This document shows, one piece after another, positions 18,201-26,026 of a DNA stretch of 64,000 bases. The stretch covers positions 4,516,501-4,580,500 of the forward strand of contig NZ_CP104067.1 in the NCBI RefSeq assembly GCF_026651875.1. The letters are read 5' to 3'. Origin of the DNA: Alicyclobacillus fastidiosus. Lineage in GTDB: Bacteria; Bacillota; Bacilli; Alicyclobacillales; Alicyclobacillaceae. How positions within the stretch are numbered: position 1 is the stretch's first letter; each line of letters starts with the position of its first letter. The notes beneath the pieces are model-generated. The model was not told where the DNA came from and ran no database searches. It saw only the letters and a program-made list of their open reading frames with translations. The position numbers and the translations under genes are program-made.

Positions 18201-18222
18201 ATCTCGGTATATAATTTGGCAA
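18194..18222 (-). promoter_or_regulatory. Probable katA promoter
   Basis: On the minus strand TTGCCA (18222-18217) and TAAACT (18199-18194) are separated by exactly 17 bases, about 35 bases before the TTG start. The -10 lies inside the Per-box-like palindrome. Confidence 0.6.
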
Positions 18223-18304
18223 GGGTTGCGCATACTTTCAAGAGGCGAACATTGACCGAATCTACGAGATGCGGTTGAATACATGAAGAGATTCTTCGGA
18301 GAGG

Positions 18305-18709
18305 ATGGGGTTCCCCGTGAACCAGAAAATTAATTGGACCACGCAGCGTCGAGTCATCTACGAGTTGGTTCGCGACACGACAGACCACCCGACAGCCAGT
18401 GACGTGATGGAGCAGTTGCGGGCCGAGGGCCACCAGTTTGCGTACGGAACAGTCTACAATTCTCTTAGATATCTTGTTGATATGGGGTTAGTCCGCGAAT
18501 TAAAACTCGGAAACGCAGTCAGTCGATATGACGCGCGGACAGAGGATCACCTGCACGTCATCTGCGACGTGTGTGGGAAAGTGGCTGAGGCGGAAATTGA
18601 TTTACCGACCCGATGGCTGGAAGAAATTGCGGCCACGACGTCCTTCCAACTCGACAGTCCAGAAATTTTGTTGCACGGCGTCTGCCCGGACTGCCGTCGC
18701 GCGAACTAG
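18305..18709 (+). CDS. Fur/PerR-family metalloregulator
   Basis: A 134-residue Fur-family repressor. Winged helix in the first 80 residues (HPTASDVMEQL, GTVYNSLRYLVDMGLV); the structural zinc site is two CxxC pairs (CDVC and CPDC). The regulatory metal ligands of PerR are all present by hand alignment (His of DHPTASD, Asp of SRYD, both His of DHLH), but the position of PerR Asp104 is Glu (CGKVAE), as in Fur. It is divergent from katA and should bind the palindrome in between. The ATG at 18305 has GGAG close ahead; GTG at 18317 is an alternative. PerR is suggested by context, Fur by that residue. Confidence 0.85.
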   Translation: MGFPVNQKINWTTQRRVIYELVRDTTDHPTASDVMEQLRAEGHQFAYGTVYNSLRYLVDMGLVRELKLGNAVSRYDARTEDHLHVICDVCGKVAEAEIDLPTRWLEEIAATTSFQLDSPEILLHGVCPDCRRAN

Positions 18710-18969
18710 CGGCTGACGCTTGTCATGAATCGGTTGCGAACCCATTAACCGCTTCCCGACTTCGTTCAGTCGCCCCCGATTGTAAAATGGGACAAGTCCG
18801 CTATCAAATCGTCATCTCGCATGCGATGACACATCCTCGGTTCGCCCTCGCACCAATCGGGCGCCTGTTTCCTCCTACTTCACAAAACTGTCCGGATAAG
18901 GCTTGGTCAAGTTCCCTATCCCCCCGGGCCACGGGACGTTCTGCCTTCATGCCGCCCGCAGCCTTTCTC

Positions 18970-19323
18970 TTAAGTCGACTCGGGTTCAACTGAATCGCGC
19001 TGTCCCTTGCGGATGAGATGCGACTCCCCCCACTCGTGCAAGAGGGTCAAAATCGGCTGCAGCGTCCGCCCGTACTCCGTGACAGAGTATTCGACGCGAG
19101 GCGGGATTTCAGGGTAGATCCGCCGCTCGATGATGTCCTCCTGTTCGAGCTCCCGCAACTGCTTTGTCAGTACCCGCTGCGTGATGCCCGGAATTCGTTT
19201 CTTGAGCTCGCTGAAGCGCAGCGTCGATTCGGACATCAATTGAAAGAGGATCATCATTTTCCACTTCCCGCTGATGATGTCGAGCGTAGAGTTCACTAGG
19301 CAACGTTCTTCAGGTTGATTCAA
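18970..19323 (-). CDS. HxlR-family transcription regulator
   Basis: A 117-residue winged-helix protein of the HxlR family: LDIISGKWKMMILFQL, RFSELKKRIPGITQRVLTKQL and YSVTEYGRTLQPIL are the family blocks. A cysteine is conserved at residue 8 (EERC), the place of the redox-sensing Cys6 in B. subtilis YodB, so thiol or quinone sensing is possible. The start is TTG at 19323 with GGGAGGG ahead. It is divergent from the YceI gene, with two palindromes between them that are likely its operators. Confidence 0.88.
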   Translation of the reverse strand: MNQPEERCLVNSTLDIISGKWKMMILFQLMSESTLRFSELKKRIPGITQRVLTKQLRELEQEDIIERRIYPEIPPRVEYSVTEYGRTLQPILTLLHEWGESHLIRKGQRDSVEPEST

Positions 19324-19353
19324 GGCAGATCCCTCCCGTACTTTATTGGTATC

Positions 19354-19387
19354 CCCTAGTATACTATGGCACACCAGAGTACGTACT
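19354..19387. promoter_or_regulatory. Two palindromic operators between hxlR-like and yceI genes
   Basis: TAGTATACTA (19357-19366) and AGTACGTACT (19378-19387) are perfect palindromes sharing AGTA..TACT arms. Their centres are 21 bases apart, two helical turns. The first overlaps a TATACT -10-like hexamer of the regulator on the minus strand. AGTA/TACT arms resemble operators of the YodB/HxlR family. Confidence 0.55.
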
Positions 19388-19506
19388 TAACAAAACTCAA
19401 CAGCTGATGAATAATTAGATATGAAATATTTCCGGACTGAAGTCCGTGCGTCACGTTCGTGACACGAAATCAAACGAATTAACCAGATGCAGGAGGTATA
19501 AGAGAC

Positions 19507-20040
19507 ATGGCAAAAACGACCTGGGCAGTAGATGCTTCCCACTCGGAAATTGGATTTAGCGCAAAGCACATGATGTTTACGACCGTTCGCGGGTCATTTA
19601 AGAAATTTGAGGCAACCGTCGTAGCAGATCCGGAAGATCTAAGCACCGCGGAGATCGATTTCACAATTGACGTAGCAAGCGTCGATACGCGCAACGAAGA
19701 CCGCGACAACCACCTTCGCACAGGTGACTTTTTCGACGTCGAGAACTATCCAACCATCACCTTCAAGGCGACCGAAACGAAAAAGACCGGCGAGCACGAG
19801 TACGACATGATCGGCGACGTCACCATTCACGGCGTCACCAAGCCAGTCACGTTTCACGTCGTGTACCAAGGCACTGGCAAGAACCCATGGGGCGCGGAAG
19901 TTGCAGGTTTCGAAGCAACGGCTGCCATCAGCCGCAAGGACTTCGGGCTCACGTACAACGCTGCACTCGAAACCGGCGGCGTGCTCATCTCCGACCAGGT
20001 GAAACTAAACCTTGAAATTCAAGCGAGCAAACAAGCTTAA
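19507..20040 (+). CDS. YceI-family lipid-binding lipocalin-like protein
   Basis: A 177-residue YceI-family protein: WAVDASHSEIGFSAKHMMF at the start, RGSFKKFEATV, LRTGDFFDVENYPTITFKAT and GVTKPVTFHV are the conserved blocks. YceI proteins form a beta-barrel that binds polyisoprenoids such as quinones. No signal peptide, so this member is cytosolic, unlike E. coli YceI. GGAGG lies ten bases before the ATG. The divergent HxlR gene is probably its regulator; with an isoprenoid quinone as ligand this would fit a quinone/redox-stress module (inference). Confidence 0.92.
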   Translation: MAKTTWAVDASHSEIGFSAKHMMFTTVRGSFKKFEATVVADPEDLSTAEIDFTIDVASVDTRNEDRDNHLRTGDFFDVENYPTITFKATETKKTGEHEYDMIGDVTIHGVTKPVTFHVVYQGTGKNPWGAEVAGFEATAAISRKDFGLTYNAALETGGVLISDQVKLNLEIQASKQA

Positions 20041-20132
20041 CGTCGATTTCCATTTTCTGAACCAACCTGATAGCGTATAGGGAGTGAGGTTCAAATGCCT
20101 TGCTCCCTTTGTCTATTTATGGAGGTGACTCG

Positions 20133-20585
20133 ATGCTGATCTACGTGGACGCAGACGCAGCGCCGAAGTCGGTTCTTCGGATCACGCGAGATGCCGGCGC
20201 GAAATACGACATCCCGGTCATTACGGTCAGTTCCATCAATCACGAGATTCGTGGAGAGCACCACATCCAAGTCGATCCCGCCCCACAAGCGACCGACATG
20301 GAGATTGTCCGCAGGATTCGGTCGAACGTCCCGACCATCGTCGTCACGCAGGACTATGGACTGGCGGCGCTGGTGCTCGCGCGCAAGGCACACGCCATCT
20401 CTCCAAGCGGCCTGTGGTTTACCAGTGACAATATCGACAGGTTGTTAGCAGAGCGCGCAGTGAGTGCGAAGTTGCGACGCGGTGGCAAAGTCCGCCTGCG
20501 CGGTCCGCGCGCGCGAACGGACAACGATGACAGACAGTTTGAAGAGAGCTTACTACGCCTCATCGAGTCTGTGAGACAACCGTAA
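20133..20585 (+). CDS. yqxD: UPF0178 (DUF188, YaiI/YqxD) family protein
   Basis: A 150-residue protein with the family signature in order: IYVDADAAPKSVLRIT, the VTVSSINHEI segment, VDPAPQATDMEIVRRI, VVTQDYGLAALVLARKAHAISPSG and a basic tail RGGKVRLRGPRART. The fold is PIN/NYN-like with conserved aspartates, which suggests a nuclease, but activity has not been established for the family. The ATG at 20133 follows GGAGGTGACTCG. Short gap to the YlmA-like gene. Confidence 0.88.
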   Translation: MLIYVDADAAPKSVLRITRDAGAKYDIPVITVSSINHEIRGEHHIQVDPAPQATDMEIVRRIRSNVPTIVVTQDYGLAALVLARKAHAISPSGLWFTSDNIDRLLAERAVSAKLRRGGKVRLRGPRARTDNDDRQFEESLLRLIESVRQP

Positions 20586-20682
20586 ACTATTCGTCGGCCC
20601 CTACTTTCCCTTGTGACGCTCTGACACCTGGCGATGGTGTGATAGGATAGTAAAAAGACACCATACGGTAAACGAGGTATGT

Positions 20683-21507
20683 ATGATGAACGCGATCGAA
20701 TGTCGGGACGTCACCTGGGTCAGAAATCGCAAGGAGATCCTTCAGAATGTTCAATGGACGGTCGAACCGGGACAGCACTGGGCCATCCTTGGTCTCAACG
20801 GCTCAGGGAAGACGTCTTTGCTCAACTTGATCAACGGCTATCAATGGGCCACTCGGGGCTCCATTCAGGTTCTGGGCGAGACCTTTGGCAAGACCGACCT
20901 CCAGGCGTTGCGTCGGCGAATCGGTTGGGTCAGCAACGCCATGGCGGACCGCTTTTCGACAGACAGACCTACAGACACCGCGTTAGAAGTCGTCATGAGC
21001 GGCAAATACGCTTCCGTCGGCTTGTGGACCCCCATCGACCAAATGGAGGACGAACCGGCCGCCCTGCAATGTCTAGAACAGGTACGCGCTGTCCACCTAA
21101 AGGATTCTGTGTTCAACGTCCTCTCGCAAGGGGAGAAACAGCGCGTCCTCATCGCGCGAGCGATGATGTCCCAATTGGGGCTTTTCATTTTGGATGAACC
21201 GTGTACGGGATTGGACATTTTGGCTCGGGAGTCGCTGCTAGAGACGATTGAGTCGTCGACGCGGCAACCGGAAGGACCGACGATTCTTTACGTGACGCAC
21301 CACACCGAGGAGATCGTCCCGGGCATTACACATGTCCTTCTCCTCTCACGAGGGCGGGTCGTTGCAGCAGGTCCGAAACGGGACACCCTGACGAGTGCCA
21401 ACTTGTCGCGCACATTCGGTCTCGATGTCAGTGTCGAGTGGAAACAGGATCGGGCTTGGTTGCAAGTGGAGACGACCTTGACCGTGCCAAGTCGAGCATC
21501 CGTATAG
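20683..21507 (+). CDS. ylmA: ABC transporter ATP-binding protein (YlmA-like)
   Basis: A 274-residue stand-alone ABC ATPase. Walker A GLNGSGKTS (about 38-46), signature LSQGEKQRV, Walker B LFILDEP and the switch His (YVTHHTEEI) are intact. The order and spacing match B. subtilis YlmA. No permease or substrate-binding gene lies beside it, so its transport role is unknown. GAGGT precedes tandem ATGs at 20683. A long perfect hairpin follows the stop. Confidence 0.85.
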   Translation: MMNAIECRDVTWVRNRKEILQNVQWTVEPGQHWAILGLNGSGKTSLLNLINGYQWATRGSIQVLGETFGKTDLQALRRRIGWVSNAMADRFSTDRPTDTALEVVMSGKYASVGLWTPIDQMEDEPAALQCLEQVRAVHLKDSVFNVLSQGEKQRVLIARAMMSQLGLFILDEPCTGLDILARESLLETIESSTRQPEGPTILYVTHHTEEIVPGITHVLLLSRGRVVAAGPKRDTLTSANLSRTFGLDVSVEWKQDRAWLQVETTLTVPSRASV

Positions 21508-21524
21508 CCGCCTCCCAAGCGCAA

Positions 21525-21568
21525 AAGGGGTGTCCTTGGCCATCTGCCGATGGCCAAGGACACCCCTT
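21525..21568. terminator. Bidirectional hairpin terminator
   Basis: A 19-base perfect stem (AAGGGGTGTCCTTGGCCAT and complement) with a 6-base loop lies between the convergent YlmA-like gene and namA. On the minus strand the stem is followed by T-rich sequence. Confidence 0.8.
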
Positions 21569-21655
21569 GAAGTTCTTGAACACGGTTTGCGCTATCGAAA
21601 CTCCCTGCGGCGTGGAAGGGCTAGTTCACGACCGATGCGTTGAAGGGTGAGGACG

Positions 21656-22681
21656 TCAGTGGATGGCTAACGAATACTGCTTTGGTGGAGCCGGCTTCAC
21701 CCGAAGTTGCTGCGCTGCGTGGAGTGCGAAATAGGGATCTCGCAAGAAACCGCGGGCGATGGCGACGAGATCCGCGTCTTCATTGGCTACGACCGACTCT
21801 GCCAAGGCCGCGTCGTCGAGCATGCCCACTGCGATGACAGGCACGTTCAGCTTCTCCTTCAACTCGCGGGCAAACGGCACTTGATATCCCGGATAGTTAC
21901 CAGGTTTGCGCGCTCCGGCCGGACCTTCACCGCCTGAGCTCACATGGAACATATCCACTCCAGCCTGCTGATATGCGCGTCCAAGCTCGACGGCGTGATC
22001 GAGCCCGTAACCGCCATCGGCGTATTCAACCGCCGATACTCGAAGTAAAAGTGGCATGGTACTTGGCATCTCGCTCTTCATCGCCTGAATGACTTCGACG
22101 CCAAATCGGGCGAGATCCGAGCCGTATTCATCCTTGCGATGATTGGTCAAAGGCGATTGGAATTGATGCACGAGGTATCCGTGTGCGCCGTGGATCTCAA
22201 TCGTATCCACACCCGCCTGAACGGCTCTCCTTGCTGCTGCGCCGAACTTCTCCACCATCCGTTTGACGTCGTCCGTACTCAATTCACGCGGCGTCTTGTA
22301 CTGGTCACCTTCAAACCGAATCGCCGATGGCGCGACCGGCTGCGCGGCATCCTCGGCCTTCCTCCCCGCGTGTGCAATTTGAATTCCAATTTTCGCGTCG
22401 TATTGATGCACCGAATCGATGATGCGTTGAAAAGCTGGAATGTGGTCGTCGGACCAAATGCCGAGATCGTAATCCGTGATCCGGCCGTCCGGCTCAACGT
22501 CGGTCATCTCGATGATGACGAGGCCTGCGCCCCCGACGGCCCGACTGGTGTAGTGAACAAAATGCCAATCGTTCGGGACACCGTCCTTCGCGGTCACAGA
22601 ATACTGGCACATCGGTGCCATGACAATTCGATTCTTAAGCGTCAAGTCCTTTAGTGTGAACGGCGTGAAAAGCTTTGCCAC
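21656..22681 (-). CDS. namA: NADPH dehydrogenase, old yellow enzyme family
   Basis: A 341-residue FMN-dependent ene-reductase of the YqjM/NamA class. Residues typical of the class: MAPMCQYS with Cys25 (Cys26 in YqjM), GIQIAHAGRKA (substrate-binding His), EIHGAHGYLVHQFQSP, and LLLRVSAVEY. It reduces activated C=C bonds of enals and quinones and is tied to oxidative or xenobiotic stress. The start is GTG at 22681 with GGAGAGGGG eight bases ahead. Single gene. Confidence 0.93.
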   Translation of the reverse strand: MAKLFTPFTLKDLTLKNRIVMAPMCQYSVTAKDGVPNDWHFVHYTSRAVGGAGLVIIEMTDVEPDGRITDYDLGIWSDDHIPAFQRIIDSVHQYDAKIGIQIAHAGRKAEDAAQPVAPSAIRFEGDQYKTPRELSTDDVKRMVEKFGAAARRAVQAGVDTIEIHGAHGYLVHQFQSPLTNHRKDEYGSDLARFGVEVIQAMKSEMPSTMPLLLRVSAVEYADGGYGLDHAVELGRAYQQAGVDMFHVSSGGEGPAGARKPGNYPGYQVPFARELKEKLNVPVIAVGMLDDAALAESVVANEDADLVAIARGFLRDPYFALHAAQQLRVKPAPPKQYSLAIH

Positions 22682-22930
22682 AGCGATATCCCCTCTCCAA
22701 TTTGCGTACGTTCTTAGGCTGTGCACACCCCGTGACTCGATGCGCCAAACATCACTATCATAAATTTAGTCACTTCATTTAGCAAATTAGCAGAGAGACA
22801 AACGGATAACAGGGGGGATTTGAGTAACCGACAGTAAATCGACATTTCCCAAGCAATACTGACGGCACGCGACAGATCCCCCACGGGTTAACATAACGTA
22901 TTGACGCTCTACTCCCGGGTCTACATATGT
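22682..22930. other. Intergenic region upstream of namA
   Basis: About 250 bases between the namA start and the cshA terminator. It contains A/T-rich stretches suited to the namA promoter, but no clear palindrome, RNA or small gene was recognised. Confidence 0.4.
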
Positions 22931-22964
22931 AAAAAACCGCGCCCGTCGTTTAGACGGACGCGGC
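22931..22964 (-). terminator. Rho-independent terminator of cshA
   Basis: On the minus strand a CCGCGTCCGTC/GACGGGCGCGG stem with one mismatch is followed by six T, 50 bases after the cshA stop. Confidence 0.88.
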
Positions 22965-23015
22965 TCTTCTGATGCACTGACGCTATCGTTTTGATTCGGC
23001 GTCGCTCACCGATGT

Positions 23016-24470
23016 TTACCCTCGACCTCTGTTGCCGCGGTAGTGCCCGCCGGCGGCGCTGCCACCCTTGCCATAGCGCGACGAGCCATGACGCGCTCCG
23101 TCGCGGCCGCGGTGGTGATCTCGTCCACGGTCCTTGTGCTGACCGCGGATGCGTACCGGGCGCTCTGCCGTCAAGGTAATCGGCACTTCCTTCGTACCCT
23201 TGGTCAACAACTTGATCGCAGCCGATACGATGACGATGGAGTTCTCATTTTCCAGCAGCTCCTCGGCCATGTGACGGAATCCGCCGAGATCGCCGCTCTG
23301 GCTTGCCTCAAGCAATTGATCCATGGCGATTCGCTGCTTGCTCTCCTTGGCTTCAACGTACGTCGGTAGCGGTTTACGCGTGATCTTCCGCTTCGTGCTG
23401 CGTTCAATTTGATGGAGATGATCGATCTCCCGCGGTGTGACGAAGGTCGAAGCGATACCGCTCTTCCCCGCACGACCCGTACGGCCAATTCGGTGGACGT
23501 AACTGTCGATGTCCTGCGGGATGTCGAAGTTGTAAACGTGCGTGACGCCTGATACGTCGAGACCGCGCGCAGCCACATCCGTCGCCACTAGCACGTCCAA
23601 ACCGCCGTCCCGAAACTTGCTCATGACGTTGTCGCGCTGCTTCTGGCTGAGGTCGCCGTGAAGGCCATCCGCAACATAGCCTCTCGTCTGCAAGGCGCTT
23701 GTCAATTCGTCCACGCGGCGCTTCGTGCGGCCGAAGACGATGGCCAATTCTGGGCTTTGAATGTCGAGCAGCCTCGTCAGCACGTTGAGCTTCTGGGCTT
23801 CCGACACTTCGTAATAGACCTGTTCAATGCTCGGTACAGTCACCTCGGTCGCCTTCGCCGAGACCAGCACGAAGTCGCGCATGAACTTCTTCGCCAGCTC
23901 GCGAACGCCCGGTTTCATCGTGGCTGAAAACAGCATCGTCTGTCGTTCCGACGGACACGCACCCAGAATCGTTTCAATATCTTCCACGAAGCCCATATCG
24001 AGCATCTCATCGGCCTCGTCGAGTACCGCGACGCGAATGGAATCCAGGCGTGCCGTACGTCGATTCATGTGGTCCATCAAACGGCCCGGTGTCGCCACAA
24101 TCACGTGTGGACGGTTTCTCAGTGCTCGAATCTGGCGGCCGATGTCTTGACCGCCGTAGACTGCTAGCACGCGAACACCTTTTACGCCACCGACTTTGAT
24201 AATTTCTTCTGCAACCTGAATACAGAGTTCGCGGGTTGGCGTCAGGATGAGTGCTTGTAGTGCATCGCTATGCGTGTCTACCTTTTCCACGACGGGAATC
24301 GAGAAGGCGACGGTCTTCCCTGTACCGGTTTGCGCCTGCCCAATCACGTCCGTTCCGGACATCGCGACAGGAATCGCCTGTGATTGAATGTCAGTAGCCG
24401 ACTCAAAGCCCATATTTCCGAGAGATCGGAGTACTTCTTCACTTAAATTCAGTTCCGAAAATAAAGACAT
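23016..24470 (-). CDS. cshA: DEAD-box RNA helicase
   Basis: A 484-residue ATP-dependent RNA helicase of the CshA class. Q-motif region LGNMGFESATDIQSQAI, Walker A AQTGTGKT, PTREL, DEAD (LDEADEML), SAT, and HRIGRTGRAG are all intact. The C-terminal extension is basic and rich in Arg, Gly and His (about 440-484), typical for RNA binding. CshA acts in ribosome assembly, cold adaptation and RNA decay. The ATG at 24470 follows AAAAGGGGTAACAGT. Confidence 0.93.
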   Translation of the reverse strand: MSLFSELNLSEEVLRSLGNMGFESATDIQSQAIPVAMSGTDVIGQAQTGTGKTVAFSIPVVEKVDTHSDALQALILTPTRELCIQVAEEIIKVGGVKGVRVLAVYGGQDIGRQIRALRNRPHVIVATPGRLMDHMNRRTARLDSIRVAVLDEADEMLDMGFVEDIETILGACPSERQTMLFSATMKPGVRELAKKFMRDFVLVSAKATEVTVPSIEQVYYEVSEAQKLNVLTRLLDIQSPELAIVFGRTKRRVDELTSALQTRGYVADGLHGDLSQKQRDNVMSKFRDGGLDVLVATDVAARGLDVSGVTHVYNFDIPQDIDSYVHRIGRTGRAGKSGIASTFVTPREIDHLHQIERSTKRKITRKPLPTYVEAKESKQRIAMDQLLEASQSGDLGGFRHMAEELLENENSIVIVSAAIKLLTKGTKEVPITLTAERPVRIRGQHKDRGRDHHRGRDGARHGSSRYGKGGSAAGGHYRGNRGRG

Positions 24471-25024
24471 ACTGTTACCCCTTTTGACGTTTGGGTTGCC
24501 ACCTAAGATTAGACTTGTACAATTCGTGCAGTGACATACCTCGAAATGCAATTTCTTGCCCCGACGGGCATCGTAACGCGTGATACCTTACTCCTGACAT
24601 GCTTCAAAGACGAGTGACACGCTGTTCATCGCCGTCTGGGTGGCCACGGTCCCACTCCAGAGATAGCGTGGGTTCGTCTCGTTTCTGTTGTACCGAAATC
24701 GTTCCAGGCTCGTCGACCAGCCCTCTTGGTTTATCCATTTTCAACTATGGCAGAGTGAGCCAAATCCAGGTGAACTCACCATACAATTGGCGTGCAAGAT
24801 AAACGCAGCTATATAGAGTGGATACGCAGTGGAGATTTCCGACGGAGTCATCAGTTAGAGGAGAAGTATCACGATAAGGAACTTACGAGTATGAACCCAT
24901 CATTCGTCGATACCACGTGGTCGCTGACTGATATTACCAAGATAGATGATGACCGGTGCGCGGGGCGATGCCACACAGGCACGCCCCGGCGAGTGTTGAC
25001 AGTTAGGCCGCTACTCAGTTTTCC
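24471..25024. other. Long intergenic region
   Basis: About 550 bases between cshA and the decayed permease. It probably holds the cshA promoter and leader, as cold-shock helicases often have long 5' regions. A 44-codon minus-strand frame (24738-24604) has no ribosome site. No RNA gene or terminator was recognised. Confidence 0.4.
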
Positions 25025-26013
25025 TCAGAGCGTGGAAACCTTGTTAGAATCCAGTCCTTCATCAATCTCATCTTCGTCGAGCATCGCTTTGGGCAGTCCC
25101 GTATGTCCGCCCCAATAATATGTGATCACTGCAATCACGGCGATAATCACTTGGTCCCATATACGTGGGATCCACGCGATACCCCCGAAATCCCCGAGTT
25201 TCGATACAATCACAATCGCCGCATAATAGAATACCAACCACCACGAAGATTTCAACTGCTGCGCAAATGAAACTTGTCGCTTCGGTACCCAGCGATAGGC
25301 AAACAGGTAAAACACAAACATGACTAACTGTGAACCGAGCAGCCACGAATCCACAGTCCATCCAGTCCAATACACGATGAGACTGGCGATGATGAACGCA
25401 ATCGGACCGATGACGTGCATTCCCTTTAGATAGAAAGGACGGTCGAGCTCCGGCGCGTTCTTTCGGAACGCGTACGCCGAAATGGGTGCCAACGCGTACG
25501 TCAGAACCAGCGCATCGGATACCACCCCGATGAGCGCGCCCTAAGACGGAAACGGCAGTGTCCAGAAAATCGAGAGGAAAAACGAGAGCCACAGTGCTGG
25601 CCTCGGAATCCCCGTCCTTGCGTCGATTCTACCAAAGATCTTGAACAGTGTCCCGTTTTTTGCCCAACCAAATACAATTCGCGACGAGGAGTTCATGAAA
25701 ATGTTCGCGGACCCACTCGGAGACACAATTTAAGAGAGAGAAGGCGAACAGCAGAGCCACCTGTAAAATCCAGCCGAGCGCCGAGGGCGCCTCTGCGTGC
25801 GAGTGAGACAGTGCCGACCACCACGATGACGCGTACTGGCGCGCTGCCTCGACTTCGATGCTGCACGGACTCGAGTATGCAATCAGCGTCGCAAACCCCA
25901 TCAGGTATCCCAGAAGCGGGCCATGCGAATACACTGGATAGCGGACAATTCCGCCAGCCCGGGGAATCGCTCCGCCGAGTTCAGCGTAGACGAGCCCGGC
26001 AATCGGTCGGATG
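25025..26013 (-). pseudogene. Decayed APC-family amino-acid permease
   Basis: Three pieces of one APC permease lie head to tail. The first (from about 26013) begins abruptly in PIAGLVYAELGGAIPRAGG, lacking the first helix, and runs to FAFSLLN near 25735. The second resumes in another frame with SANIFMNSSSRIVFGWAKNG, which belongs several helices later, so the middle is deleted. It ends at a TAG (25543-25541) where TGG (Trp) is expected in LPFPSWGALIG. The third runs in frame from there to 25025 with a normal C-terminus. A truncated start, an internal deletion with frameshift and a nonsense codon make it non-functional. Confidence 0.8.
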
Positions 26014-26026
26014 AAAAATTATCCAT

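Noticed and set aside
24604..24738. A 44-codon minus-strand frame upstream of cshA (starts MDKPRGLVDEP).
   Set aside because: No ribosome site and no recognisable feature.
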